Positions 54,347 through 64,000 of a stretch of 64,000 nucleotides of DNA are shown piece by piece. Source of the stretch: Amylostereum areolatum (taxonomy: Eukaryota > Basidiomycota > Agaricomycetes > Russulales > Stereaceae); NCBI GenBank assembly GCA_012932865.1, contig SAXG01000017.1, forward strand, positions 682,001-746,000, read 5' to 3'. Position 1 is the first letter of the stretch, and each line of letters begins with the position of its first letter. The notes under the pieces were generated by a model. That model ran no database searches. It was not told the DNA's origin and saw only the letters and a list, made by a program, of their open reading frames with translations. The translations under genes and the position numbers were made by a program.

Positions 54347-56714
54347 ATGACGCTCCCCCCTCACCTCGCCCATCCTTTGGACGTCCTCCTCGTTGACAAT
54401 TTCGACTCATTCACGTGGAATTTATACCAGAGTCTGGTTCTCCTTGGTGCAGATGTCACTGTCATCCGCAACGATGACATCTCCTCCGAAAGCCTCCCCC
54501 GAGCTGCAAATACGATGTCTGATCATCTCCCCCGGACCAGGACACCCTGTCACGGATTCTGGCATTTCTCGGGATGCGATCAAGTACTTCACAGGAAAAG
54601 TACCTGTTTTAGGGGTTTGCATGGGATTGGAATGTCTAGTGGACGCGTTTGGAGGGGAGATCGGGTGCGTAATTTATGCTCTTCTGTACGGTCTCTTTCT
54701 TATATTGCCCTTTCAGCTACGCAGGGGAGATCAAGCATGGCAAGCTTAGCCGTATCCGGCACGACGGTCGTGGCTGCTTCAAGGGTGTCGCGCAGGGTTT
54801 CCAGTCAACGCGCTACCACTCTCTGAGCGCCGACATCAAAACGCTTCCAGACGATCTTGCCATCACGGCAGCCACGGAGGAGAGCGGTGTTATTATGGGC
54901 GTTCGCCATCGCCGGTACACCGTGGAGGCCGTGCAATACCATCCGGAGAGCATCCTCTCCGAGGCAGGCGACGACTTATTCCGCAATTTCCTCGCTCTCA
55001 AGGGCGGCCTCTGGGAAGACAATGTCGAGGCGGGCGTGTTGAATCCATCCCTTCCTCCTTTCCCCATTGAAACTGCCAACGGGAAGCCGTCAGCGAACGC
55101 TGCCAAGATCCCCAGCGTGTTGGAAAAGATCTACTCTCAAAGGCTCAAGGATGTAGAGGCGGCCAAAAAGATGCCCGGGACGACGCCCGAGGACTTGTCC
55201 TCCATCCTTTCCATGAACCTTGCCCCTCCGCTCATATCCGTAGCCGATCGCTTGAAGGCACGAACGCCGGCCCTCATGGCTGAAATTAAACGTGCAAGTC
55301 CATCGAAGGGGCCCATCTCCCTGGCTGCTAATGCAGCGCAGCAGGCATTGACCTACGCCCTCTCTGGAGCGGCGGTTGTGTCCGTGCTCACGGAGCCGAC
55401 CTGGTTCAAGGGCTCCCTTATGGATATGCAACTAGCACGCAGGGCCGTCGACTCACTCCCCAACCGTCCGGCCATTTTACGCAAAGACTTTATTCTCGAC
55501 GAGTACCAAATCGCCGAGGCGCGAATTCACGGCGCGGACACGGTGCTATTGATCGTCGCCATGCTTCCTATCGCACGCCTCAAAGCGCTCTACGAGTACT
55601 CCCTCTCTTTGGGCATGGAGCCTCTGGTGGAGGTCAACAGCGGGTCCGAAATGGCGGCTGCGCTCGACCTCGGGGCGAAGATCATCGGGGTGAACAATCG
55701 CAACCTTGCACGATTTTGAAGTCGATATGGAGACGACTTCTCGGCTAGCGGAGATGGTCAAGGGGAGCGATGTCGTCCTCTGCGCGCTGAGCGGCATCCA
55801 GAACAAGGAGGACGTTCGGGGCTATGTCGCGCAGGGGGTCGGCGCGGTGCTCGTGGGTGAAGCACTGATGAAAGCGCCTGACGTCCGCGCGTTCATCAAC
55901 GAACTGTTGGATCAACCACCCGCGGCATCCCCTGCTGAGCCGTCGTCCGCGCCTCTTGTCAAGATTTGTGGCATCCGCACGGAGGAGGAGGCGGTCGCGG
56001 TCGCCGCAGCGGGAGCAGACATGCTAGGATTGATGTTCGTGCCGAAGAGCAAGCGCAACATTTCGCTCGCGACGGCGCAGAGGATTTCGGCCGTCGTTCG
56101 CTACCGTCGTGCCTCTCAATCCATTCCTGCGGCGCCGGCGGGCGACGACGCTCGTGCGGAACCTTGGTTTACGGCGCACGCAAGTCGTCTGGCGCGATCA
56201 TCGGCACGGCCGCTTCTAGTGGGGGTCTTCCAGAACCAGCCGCTGTCGTTTGTGCTGCACGCTGTTTCGATCGCCCAGTTGGACCTCGTACAGCTGCACG
56301 GAAAGGAGCCGCTCGAGTGGAGCCAGCACATACCTGTGCCGGTCATTCGTGTGTTCCACTGTCGACGGGGACGGGAACGGACTGGAGGGGATCGCGCGAG
56401 CGGGTCTGCATCAGTACGTCTTGTTGGACGCAGTGGTGTCTGCGGGTGGGTTGAGCGGGGGAAGCGGGAAGAAGATTGACTGGGAGTTGGCCCGCGCGGT
56501 GGTGGAAGGTGGGCAGGGTGGGCCAAGCTCCGAGGGGATGTCGTTCCCGATCATACTTGCGGGCGGATTGGACGCGGAGAACGTGGGGGAAGCGGTCAAG
56601 GCCGTGGGGCCGTGGGCTGTGGATGTCAGCGGAGGGGTAGAGAACGAGGACGGGCTCGGGAAGGACTTGGACAAGGTGAAGCGGTTCATCGCTGCGGCGA
56701 AGGATTTGCGGTGA
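54347..56714 (+). CDS. TRP1: Trifunctional tryptophan biosynthesis protein TrpC (GATase/IGPS/PRAI)
   Basis: Three domains in order. Glutamine amidotransferase: [59 protein letters not shown] (nucleophile Cys) and [19 protein letters not shown] (His-Glu). Indole-3-glycerol-phosphate synthase: [50 protein letters not shown]. Phosphoribosylanthranilate isomerase: [80 protein letters not shown]. It supplies three steps between chorismate and tryptophan, with the GATase partnering anthranilate synthase. One intron (about 54662-54718) splits GGEIGYAGEI. The reading changes by one extra base three times: in the C5 run 54496-54500, at about 55708 and at about 56360. If real, the gene would not make a full protein. 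Confidence 0.93.
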
Positions 56715-57400
56715 AGAAGTGACGTTTTCCGATTTCGGCGAAGCGATATGTATGACATTCTGTGAATTACAAGTTAAGATACTCAGAAGACCCCGAGGAG
56801 GGGAACGCGCTGCTGCGAGCAGAGACGGATAAACGTGAAAAAGAGAGGGAAATGGGACGAGTGGGCAAGGAAACGGACGGTCCGGAGGTTGTACGTAGCT
56901 GTGGGAAGAAGAGGCGGCGAGGCGGGACTGGAGAGGGCTCGGGCGGTCGGGACAAGGCGAGACAGGACAAGGCGCCGAACGGGATCCCATCGAGATCAAT
57001 TATATTGTTCCAAGGCGGTGAACTCGCTCAAACGTTCGGTGGAAGCTGTGTGTTTTACTGGCGAGAAATCGAGAGAGTGCTGCGAGCTGCGATCTGAGAG
57101 GGGTGAGATATAAAAAGAGGAGGAGGGGGAGGGCGACAGAGCAAAGGGCTGGCTTCCTTTCGATTCACCTTCCGAGACGACCGACCTTAACGACCATCAC
57201 CCTCTCGATTCCCTATTGACGGTACGCCCGCTCAGTTTACCTATATCTCCTCATCCTGCCGCTCACCGCTTTATCTATTTCGTTTTCGTCTCTTCTCTCT
57301 TCGCTCGTCTAGACTTCTCCTCGCGGCTGGCACGCGCCTTTTTAACGTCCGACTTTATAACCGCCCCCGCTCCTTCCTTCCATCACCCCACACTCCCTCA
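56715..57400 (+). promoter_or_regulatory. Intergenic region TRPC / NOXR
   Basis: 686 bp. A TATA-like GATATAAAAAGAGG is at 57107-57120, about 280 bp before the NOXR start; an AG-rich tract follows it and a long CT-rich leader (57190-57400) precedes the ATG. Confidence 0.5.
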
Positions 57401-59436
57401 ATGTCTCTCAAGGCTGAACTCGAAACTTGGGCCTCTGCCCTCAAGGCGTACGATGAGGAGGATTTTGAGAAGAGTTTGGATCTCTTCTCTGTGCGTCCTC
57501 GCCTTCCTCTATCTCCCCTTCCACACTCATCCCATCTTCCTCTCCCAGCGTATCGCCGATTCTTCTAAAGATTCTGACCAACATGGGTCTCATCTACGCT
57601 ACCCTCGGAGAGCACGAAGCTGCCGTCGAGCAGTTCATCGCATGCGACCGCTCTCGACCAGTATCTCGCCGTCGCGTACGTCGCCTCTCATCACCCCCCA
57701 GCGGCCGTCCTCTCATCCCCTCTCCAGCTATTTTCAGTGCGGCGTCTCCAACTTCCTTCTCGGCCGCTACGACCTTTCTGCCAAAGACTTCGAGGGCGCC
57801 CTTCTATATCTCCGAGGGAACGAGTCGATGTACGTCTTGTCTACCCACCCTCCCGAACCGGCATCTGTCATCCCTCGTACTCACACTTCCATAGCAACTA
57901 CACGCAACTCGGTCCTTTCCTTCACCCTCTATTCCGCTGAGGTCTTGTTCAATAAAGGTCGGTCTCACGCCATTCCGTCCCTTTCCCCGTTGACCTCGCA
58001 ACAGGTCTCTCCTTGATTTACCTCAACCGACAGGATGAAGGCATGCAAGAGTTACAGGATGCTGCGCGACAGAAAGCTACCGAAGAGCACAACGTTATCG
58101 ACGAGGCCATCCGCGATCGTGGTGAAGGCTACACCGTCTTCAGCATCGTGAGTCGTGCGCGCCTTTCGCTCCTTGTCTCCAATCTGATCTTTCCGCAGCC
58201 CGTCGGCGTGCTCTACCGTCCCTCCGAGATGAAGCTCAAGAACTCCAAAGCGCGCGACTTTTTGGGCAAGGCGGTGCGCGTCTCTTTTGTATCCCTGTCA
58301 CTCCGTCTCCCCTCATCATCGCTTTCAGAAACTCGTCGCTACCGAGAACCCAAATGAAGCGTATACCACCTTCACCGGTGTCACACGTCTGAAGCAGGGC
58401 ATCACCGCTTCGAACGTGTACATGGATGAGAAGGACATCATCGACCTGAACCGCAAGGGCAGTCTTAATCGTAGCGTGACAGAGCCTCCCCCCCGTCCGA
58501 GTACGTTCCTCATCCGAACTTCTGCTTGGGTAACTAGCGTTAAATTATGTTGTAGGGATGATGGAGTCTCAGCAGAACAATGCCTCCTTAGCACGCGCAA
58601 ATACAACTATCAACGTCGCATCGAACGCGCGCGAGCGTATCGCGCCCCTCGCGCAGCAGCAGACGGGCGGCAGTCTCGCGCGCTCTGCAACCTCCGGTGG
58701 ATCAGGGAACGTTCGCGGCCTCAGCATCCGCAGGCCGCCTCAGACGGAGTCTCCCGGGCCTTCCCCCCCTCCCAAACCTCGTCAGTCTCCATCAGTCCGC
58801 TCGCCGTTTCTCCCGTGTTGACTGAGCCTTCTTCATACAGCCATTGACGCGCGTATGACGGAGTTCTACGATTCGTACATCGACTCGTACGCAGATCCGT
58901 CGTCCCCAGCCCCACCGGTACCCGCCATGCCTGCTTCCGCTCCTGCTCCTCCACCCGCGCCATCGACTGTGGCCCCTGGCGAGCGCGTGGCTGCGTGGGC
59001 GCGCGACGCAAATAGTGCCCCGGCTCGAGCTCCCAGCTCGTTCGGGGGATCCATGCGTTCGGGTACCCTGAAGCGTCGACCCACGCGCCGCATGGTGGCG
59101 GCCAGCACGTACGACGAGGATGAGGAGGGCTACGTGACGGGCAGCGGTGAATGGGACGAGTTCGAGCTGATGAAGATTCGTGTCAAGATCCACTTCGCGG
59201 ACGACGTGCGGGGCATGGCGCTCGATCCGGCGACGTCTTTCCCCGAGTTCCTGCAACGCGTGGCGGACAAGTTTGAGCTCCCGTCGCGTAGCATGCGGTT
59301 GCGGTTCAAGGACGAAGACGGCGGGAAGGTGACGTTACAGGATGACAGTGACTACGAGCTTGCGATCGAGACCGCGCGCGAGAGCGCGAAGGGGCGGCCG
59401 GAGGGCAAGCTGGAGATCTGGGTCGAGCAGAAATAA
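57401..59436 (+). CDS. NOXR: NADPH oxidase regulator NoxR (p67phox-like)
   Basis: Starts MSLKAELETWASALKAYDEE. Tetratricopeptide repeats follow: DFEKSLDLFS, RIADSSKILTNMGLIYATLG, EHEAAVEQFIA, TALDQYLAVAYFQCGVSNFL, LGRYDLSAKDFEGALLYLRG, AEVLFNKGLSLIYLNRQDEG, then VIDEAIRDRGEGYTVFSIPV and GVLYRPSEMKLKNSKARDFL. A Pro-rich linker leads to a C-terminal PB1 domain: MKIRVKIHFADDVRGMALDP, SFPEFLQRVADKFELPSRSM, RLRFKDEDGGKVTLQDDSDY. NoxR activates fungal NADPH oxidases (NoxA/B) with Rac; the TPRs bind Rac and PB1 binds Cdc24/Bem1-type partners. Three one-base excess positions (about 57570, 57643 and 57914) must be skipped to read the conserved protein; other exons are clean. Confidence 0.9.
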
Positions 59437-59939
59437 ACTCCTTCCTTTGTCTTGTCTTGTTCCCGTGTGGCTGTATCGATGGCAGGTTTTGTATCATTAT
59501 ATGGGTGTATTGGTTTCTCATGGGGCTGCATTTCGGACGTGCATATCTTTTTCCTCCGTTCATATCGTATCATATATATCATACATATTTCCTTTTTTTG
59601 TAGATTGGCCGTCTTGTCGAGCTGATTGTACAATGTCACTTATTGACGTTCGACCTCAGAGACTTGCTAGTGCTCTCAGTACTGAGGAAGTTGGAACGCC
59701 CGTAACGCCCCGAGTGAAGGTAGTCGACCGGACCGCCAGCCCGTGAACCAAGGTTTCAACCTTCCGTTCGCCTCCCAGAATCCCAACCTCCAATCACCCC
59801 CCACTCCCACCTTCGACCGCTTGAACACGGCCAGCACGCACGACTGTAGATCCCTTGAATTATCTGGAAAAGGCCACACTATTCGACCGAACTCGATCCA
59901 TCGACGAGATCCAGAACTTCACGCAGAAAAATATCCGCC
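59437..59939 (+). promoter_or_regulatory. Intergenic region NOXR / PINX1
   Basis: 503 bp with the NOXR 3' region (T-rich, ATATATCATACATATTTCC near 59570) and the PINX1 promoter. Nothing else seen. Confidence 0.45.
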
Positions 59940-61406
59940 ATGGGCCTCTCCGGTCGAAAAACCAAGCAACGCATACCCAACGATCCTCGAAATCTTTCAT
60001 GGGCAGACAGTGATTACTCTACTTTCTCTAACTTGTTCTTTCGGCGACTCACCCTCTACGCAGATGCTGCCAAATTTGGTCAGACTTATCTCTCCAAATT
60101 CGGCTGGGATACGTCGCAGGGCCTGGGTGCATCTGGTGAGGGCCGTACGACCGCTGTCCAGGTTTCTCAAAAGCTCGACATGCTTGGTATTGGCATGCAG
60201 CACCAACGCGATCCGAATGGCCTTGCCTGGCGACAGAATCGCGACTTCGAAAACTTACTGAAGAGACTTAACGAGGGCGGTGAAGCCCAAGGCCCCTTTC
60301 ACCAAGCGCGCGAAGACGATGCCGATGTAAAGGAGGGGGACGATAAAAAGGAAGAGGACGCAACGGTAGAGAAGGAAGGAAAGGTGGGGAAGAGCAAGAA
60401 ACGCAAGGCCGAGGAGACGGCAGACACGGAGGTAGAAGATAAAAAGGAGAGGAAGCGGAGGAGGAGGGAGGAAAAGGCGAAGAAGAAGGCGAAGGGGGAG
60501 GATTCTGCGCTGGAATCCGCGTCAGTCAGTACACCAGAGACTCCGATGCCTGTCGCCGTCGTCCCGATTGTTGCCCCAATCCCAGCTCGAGTACCGTGCG
60601 TCCCTGGCCTTGGGCATCGTCACCACTGCTAATTTCCCATCTTGTTTTTATAGACCTCGTTCACATCGTGCTCGCAACATTGCGGCCAAGCGCCTGGCGT
60701 CTTGCACTCCATCTGCTCTATCTGAAATCCTCGGCATCCCATCCTCCTCCTCGACACCGGCACCTGTTTCTACTGTCCCAACATCCACCCTTGAGCCCAT
60801 GTCTGACATGCATACAATGGAAAGGTTGACAACCTCCACTCAGTCGGTCGCGGACTATTTCAAGGCGAAACTGCAAGCAAAGATGGGAACGCGCTCTTCC
60901 AGCCTTGGTGCGGCGACGCCTGAACGGGGATCGGACTACGATGACACGCCGAAGATGGGTCTTGGCATGTCACGACGAACGGGTTCCGAGGACGACGTAG
61001 AGCCTGTCCGCACAGGGATCGGGGCTACATCCATGTTCTCGGCCATGTTTACACAGGCGCGGGAGGTCAAGACAGAACCCGATCTAGTGGGGGAGGAGGC
61101 GTTGCCAGCAGTCATCAAGGAAGAGGCTGACCAATCGAACGAGGATCGACGATGGGCGAAGGAGGAGAAGCGGAGGAAGAAGGCTGAACGAAAGGCGCTC
61201 AAGGTTGAGGGGGACACGGATCGAGGTGCGCTGCAGATGGAAGTGGATGACGGCACAGCGCTGGATGGACCTCCAGGTGAGTAAACCCTTTGTAAGATAA
61301 GTTCATCTCTTTACTCCAGTGTGCAGAAACGTTATCGGAAAAGACGAAATCTCGCAAGAAAAAAACTAAGGACGATTCGGAGCGCAAGCGCAAACGTAGC
61401 GAGTAA
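59940..61406 (+). CDS. GNO1: PinX1/Gno1-like G-patch protein
   Basis: Starts MGLSGRKTKQRIPNDPRNLS, then a G-patch: KFGQTYLSKFGWDTSQGLGA, SGEGRTTAVQVSQKLDMLGI. This MGLS...W...FG..YL.KFGW..G.GLG pattern is specific to PinX1/Gno1. A long Lys/Glu-rich region (KKRKAEETADTEVEDKKERK) and NIAAKRLASCTPSALSEILG follow; the latter matches the conserved RRxxIxxKRxA..D..AL.EILG block. A last small exon gives KTKSRKKKTKDDSERKRKRS. Gno1/PinX1 activates the helicase Prp43 in rRNA and snoRNA maturation and, in animals, inhibits telomerase. Three introns with GT-AG ends; frames are clean. Confidence 0.88.
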
Positions 61407-61769
61407 CTCGCTTATATATATCCGCGCTGCGTGGTCGGGTGTTTACATACAGTCTTTGCGCACACTACACTGTGGACGAGGTGCCTTCTGTGGGTCGCGA
61501 CTCGCGAATCTCGAGAAAATACGTCAAAATTGAAATGAGCGTGTGACATTTATCACGTGCGCTACGCGTCGCGATCACATGGCCGGTGGGAAGTTGTGTT
61601 TGCGTTCCCACGGTCCTGAAGTCGAACATCCATCTCGCTCGACGGCCTCTAACCGGTTTTCCTTCTCTTCTCCCCGCCCCGCTTCCCCGACAACCACAAA
61701 TACGACCAAGTCAACGATTTCTGACGACCGTAGACGCTCACACACGCACTCCCCTCCTTTTCCATTACC
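61407..61769 (+). promoter_or_regulatory. Promoter region with CACGTG and ACGCGT
   Basis: 363 bp upstream of the last gene. A CACGTG E-box lies at 61554-61559 and ACGCGT at 61564-61569, 5 bp apart, about 200 bp before the start codon. Both are plausible transcription-factor sites; single hexamers may be chance. Confidence 0.45.
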
Positions 61770-64000
61770 ATGGCACCCTTGCGCGATCGCCCTTTGTCCA
61801 ACTCACCCGAGCCAGAGTGGCCACCCCGCCCGACTACACCTCTCCGCATAGCGAAACGGGAGGGCACCACTCGGCAGCATGTCTCTCAACTCAGTCGTCG
61901 GGCTTCCAATACAATCAACCGTCTCAAATCCAGCAGCCTCGTCTCCCAATCCCCCTTCCGCTCCCAGATTCCCACACCCGCTCGCCCCTCCTCAGTCGCT
62001 TCACCGTCCCCACGCAGAGTTAGCGGCGAGAAGAGGCAACGGCCCCACTCTATGCACGATCAGGCTGAGAACGAGAAACCATCCGGGTTCAAACGACGTC
62101 AATCAAGAGGATTCCAAGGGTTGATTCAAAAGGAGCCCGTCTCAAAGAGTCCGTTCCGCCACTCTACTCAGTCTGACGACCCTTCCCCTCCGCCCGTTCC
62201 GCCCAAGGCATCCCAGTCCTCTCAGTCCTCACAATCATCTCGTCTGCCAACTCCCTCCTCGTCAGGGTCCCCAGCACGTTCGTCTCTTGTCTCGAAGCGT
62301 TTCCATGGCCCTCGCATCCTTGGACACGACATCGGAAAGCGCCAAAGACGCAAAACTGTCACCTTTGACGAGCGCTGCGACGTCGTCGAGTTCGAACGGG
62401 ACTCTCTGGAGATGGACGACGACCCATTTATGTCGGATGACGAGGATGATTATGGACAGCCCGAACCAGGGCCCTTCTACAATGAAGGTGACGGCCACTC
62501 CGACCCCGACGATAGCATCACCGGCCTTGTGGACTCCATGCTGCAGGATGCTCGACCGGAGACACCGCCCTTGGACCACTCCCTCCCTATCGACGCTGAC
62601 ACCGAAGATGGAGTACCGTATGGGCGAAGCCATCACGATGAACGTGTTACTGCTGCACATCAACACCCCCCTACACCACCCGATACGTCCTCGGACGGGC
62701 CTCAGCCTTCTCCGCAGGCAAGCTCTCCTGTGCAGGAGCCTGAGTCACAATGTTCTCCAGACTCCCACATCCTTCTTGGTCGTTCTGCCGAAGAGCAGCG
62801 TGCTTATGACCGGAGCAAGGATGTCTCAGAGGAAGATGTTGACATGATGCCACCTTCGCCATCCCCTGTTAAGAAAGGCAAAAGTTCAACTAGTGGCAAT
62901 ACGGACGGTCTTATCCCTAGATTCGACCTTGATATACCTCGTATCGGTTCCAACACGAAGGGTGTGTCGCTTTCTCTGTACTTTTCTTGTCAGCATCTAA
63001 TCACACTTAGACGACGACAACGCGGATCCGTTCGATGTCTCGGAAGATGTACAAGTTGTCGAACTGTCGTTCTTGTCCAGTTCCGATGTGCAAGCAGAGT
63101 TGGACGCGTCAAATCGCTCGATTGGCCAATCGGACATTTCTTTGGGTGGCCTCGAAGCCGAGCTCGGGGTGACGAGGGACTATAGGCGGAGCTCGGTCCA
63201 TACATCCACTCCTCCATTGAAGCTCAAATCTTCGGGCCTGTCGCTTCAACGGTCGATGGATTCCCTCAATAGCCGCGAGCTTCCTATCCCCCCTCGAAGC
63301 CGAAGCAATTCGCCGTTCATACTCTCTGAAGTGTCTCGCGCCTCCCCGTCCGCTCCTCGGCCAATTTCTCCCACGGCAGCTACGAGCGCGGATATATTCG
63401 CCACCGCTTCCCGTGTCGTTTCGCCTTCTGCTCTTTCGCCTCGCGTCATGTCTCCTTTACAGCAGGAGTTGCATTCTGCGTCAAGTTCCACAAGCTTGAG
63501 CGGGTCGGGCAGTCGTGGACCTCGTATCAACAGGGACGATGTGCATAAGAAACTCTTGCGCAAGCGAAGTACCGAGAGCCCTGTATCTTCCGACGATCGC
63601 ACCGCGCCGACATTTTTGGAGAAGGATGCGGAGGATGGGACAGGACCCGAGGCGGCCGATATCACTTCGGAAATCAAGGTTGAGGACATCGTGCAACCCA
63701 GACCGTCCAACCTGCGCCGCGAGGATAACTATACTTACGACGGTGTTATGGCCATCGACCCCGAGCCTCAACCTATGGATCCCCCTCGACCCACGACCCT
63801 TGCCCGCGCATTCTCCGCAGATGATGCACACGATTCTGCGGCTTCCACCAGTTTCCAAGGTCTGAAGTTTGACCTTTCGTCTGTTACTGCCTTCGACTTG
63901 GGTTTGAAAAGCGTGGACTTCAGTAATTCTTCGCGTGTGGACCTCGGCGACATGAAGAGCGGGTTAGATAAGCTGGTGGAGAATGTCACGGTGGATGCGG
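61770..64000 (+). CDS. Possible Bud4/anillin-like protein, N-terminal part (truncated by window)
   Basis: Starts MAPLRDRPLSNSPEPEWPPR and stays open to the window end, with one intron (about 62961-63011) joining NTK to DDDNADPFDVSED. The protein is long, Ser/Pro-rich and low in order: LKSSSLVSQSPFRSQIPTPA, RRQSRGFQGLI, KRQRRKTVTFDERCDVVEFE, DDPFMSDDEDD, SSLQRSMDSLNSRELPIPPR, RINRDDVHKKLLRKRSTESP and SVTAFDLGLKSVDFSNSSR. The KTVTFDERCDVVEFE block is, from memory, like segments of fungal Bud4 cell-division scaffolds, which carry a C-terminal PH domain that would lie outside. The assignment is tentative; the gene itself is well supported by 700 open codons. Confidence 0.55.

Noticed and set aside
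54347..58010. Programmed +1 ribosomal frameshifting as the cause of the frame changes in TrpC and NoxR
   Set aside because: The sites share no slippery heptamer or slow codon and occur in unrelated housekeeping genes; insertion errors explain them more simply.

Overview
The window is nuclear DNA from a filamentous fungus, most probably an Agaricomycete (Basidiomycota). Genes are densely packed and cut by many short GT-AG introns of about 50-60 nt. Pyrimidine-rich leaders precede start codons, the protein set is fungal, and one gene matches the basidiomycete-type DUF6593 family. There is no CRISPR array, rRNA, convincing tRNA or viral gene. I found no clear new multi-gene system. Most of the window is conserved housekeeping sequence, with a gene-poor accessory stretch at about 18.1-30.9 kb.

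Layout. 0-18 kb: C-terminus of NAC-beta, PIG-S (GPI transamidase), a Snt1/NCoR-type SANT protein, RPA3, a Cue3/ASCC2 ribosome-quality-control factor, the ribosome-splitting ATPase Rli1/ABCE1, a Pin4-type parvulin, a Prm10/ThrE membrane protein and a Ubc4/5 E2. 18-31 kb: gene-poor DNA with a DUF6593 protein, a free-standing Nup96/Nup145C, a UbiA-type prenyltransferase and the remains of a kinase-like gene. 31-39.8 kb: a very GC-rich block with an F-box protein, an uncharacterised twin-CX3C protein, a PIP-box/BRCT protein and the exonuclease Rex4. 39.8-54 kb: a mitochondrial-type NAD kinase, a small hypothetical protein, an Asteroid/XPG-like nuclease, a hypothetical gene split by a 294-bp palindromic element, a GT61-type glycosyltransferase and an Ams2/Spt21-like regulator. 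54-64 kb: trifunctional TrpC (tryptophan synthesis), NoxR (NADPH oxidase activator), PinX1 and the start of a possible Bud4/anillin-like protein.

Functional links. Rli1 and Cue3 are same-strand neighbours and both act in ribosome splitting or rescue. RPA3, the PIP/BRCT gene and the Spt21-like gene each have ACGCGT (MCB) boxes upstream, as expected for G1/S genes; single ACGCGT sites are near chance frequency, but RPA3 has two within 17 bp.

Sequence quality. Several conserved genes (TrpC three times, NoxR three times, Pin4, Rex4, the Asteroid-like gene) change frame by what looks like one extra base, nearly always an insertion. Residual insertion errors of a long-read assembly are the simplest explanation. 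Other long genes (PIG-S, Snt1, Rli1, Nup96, Spt21) are clean. Exon boundaries below are inferred by eye from splice signals and protein continuity.
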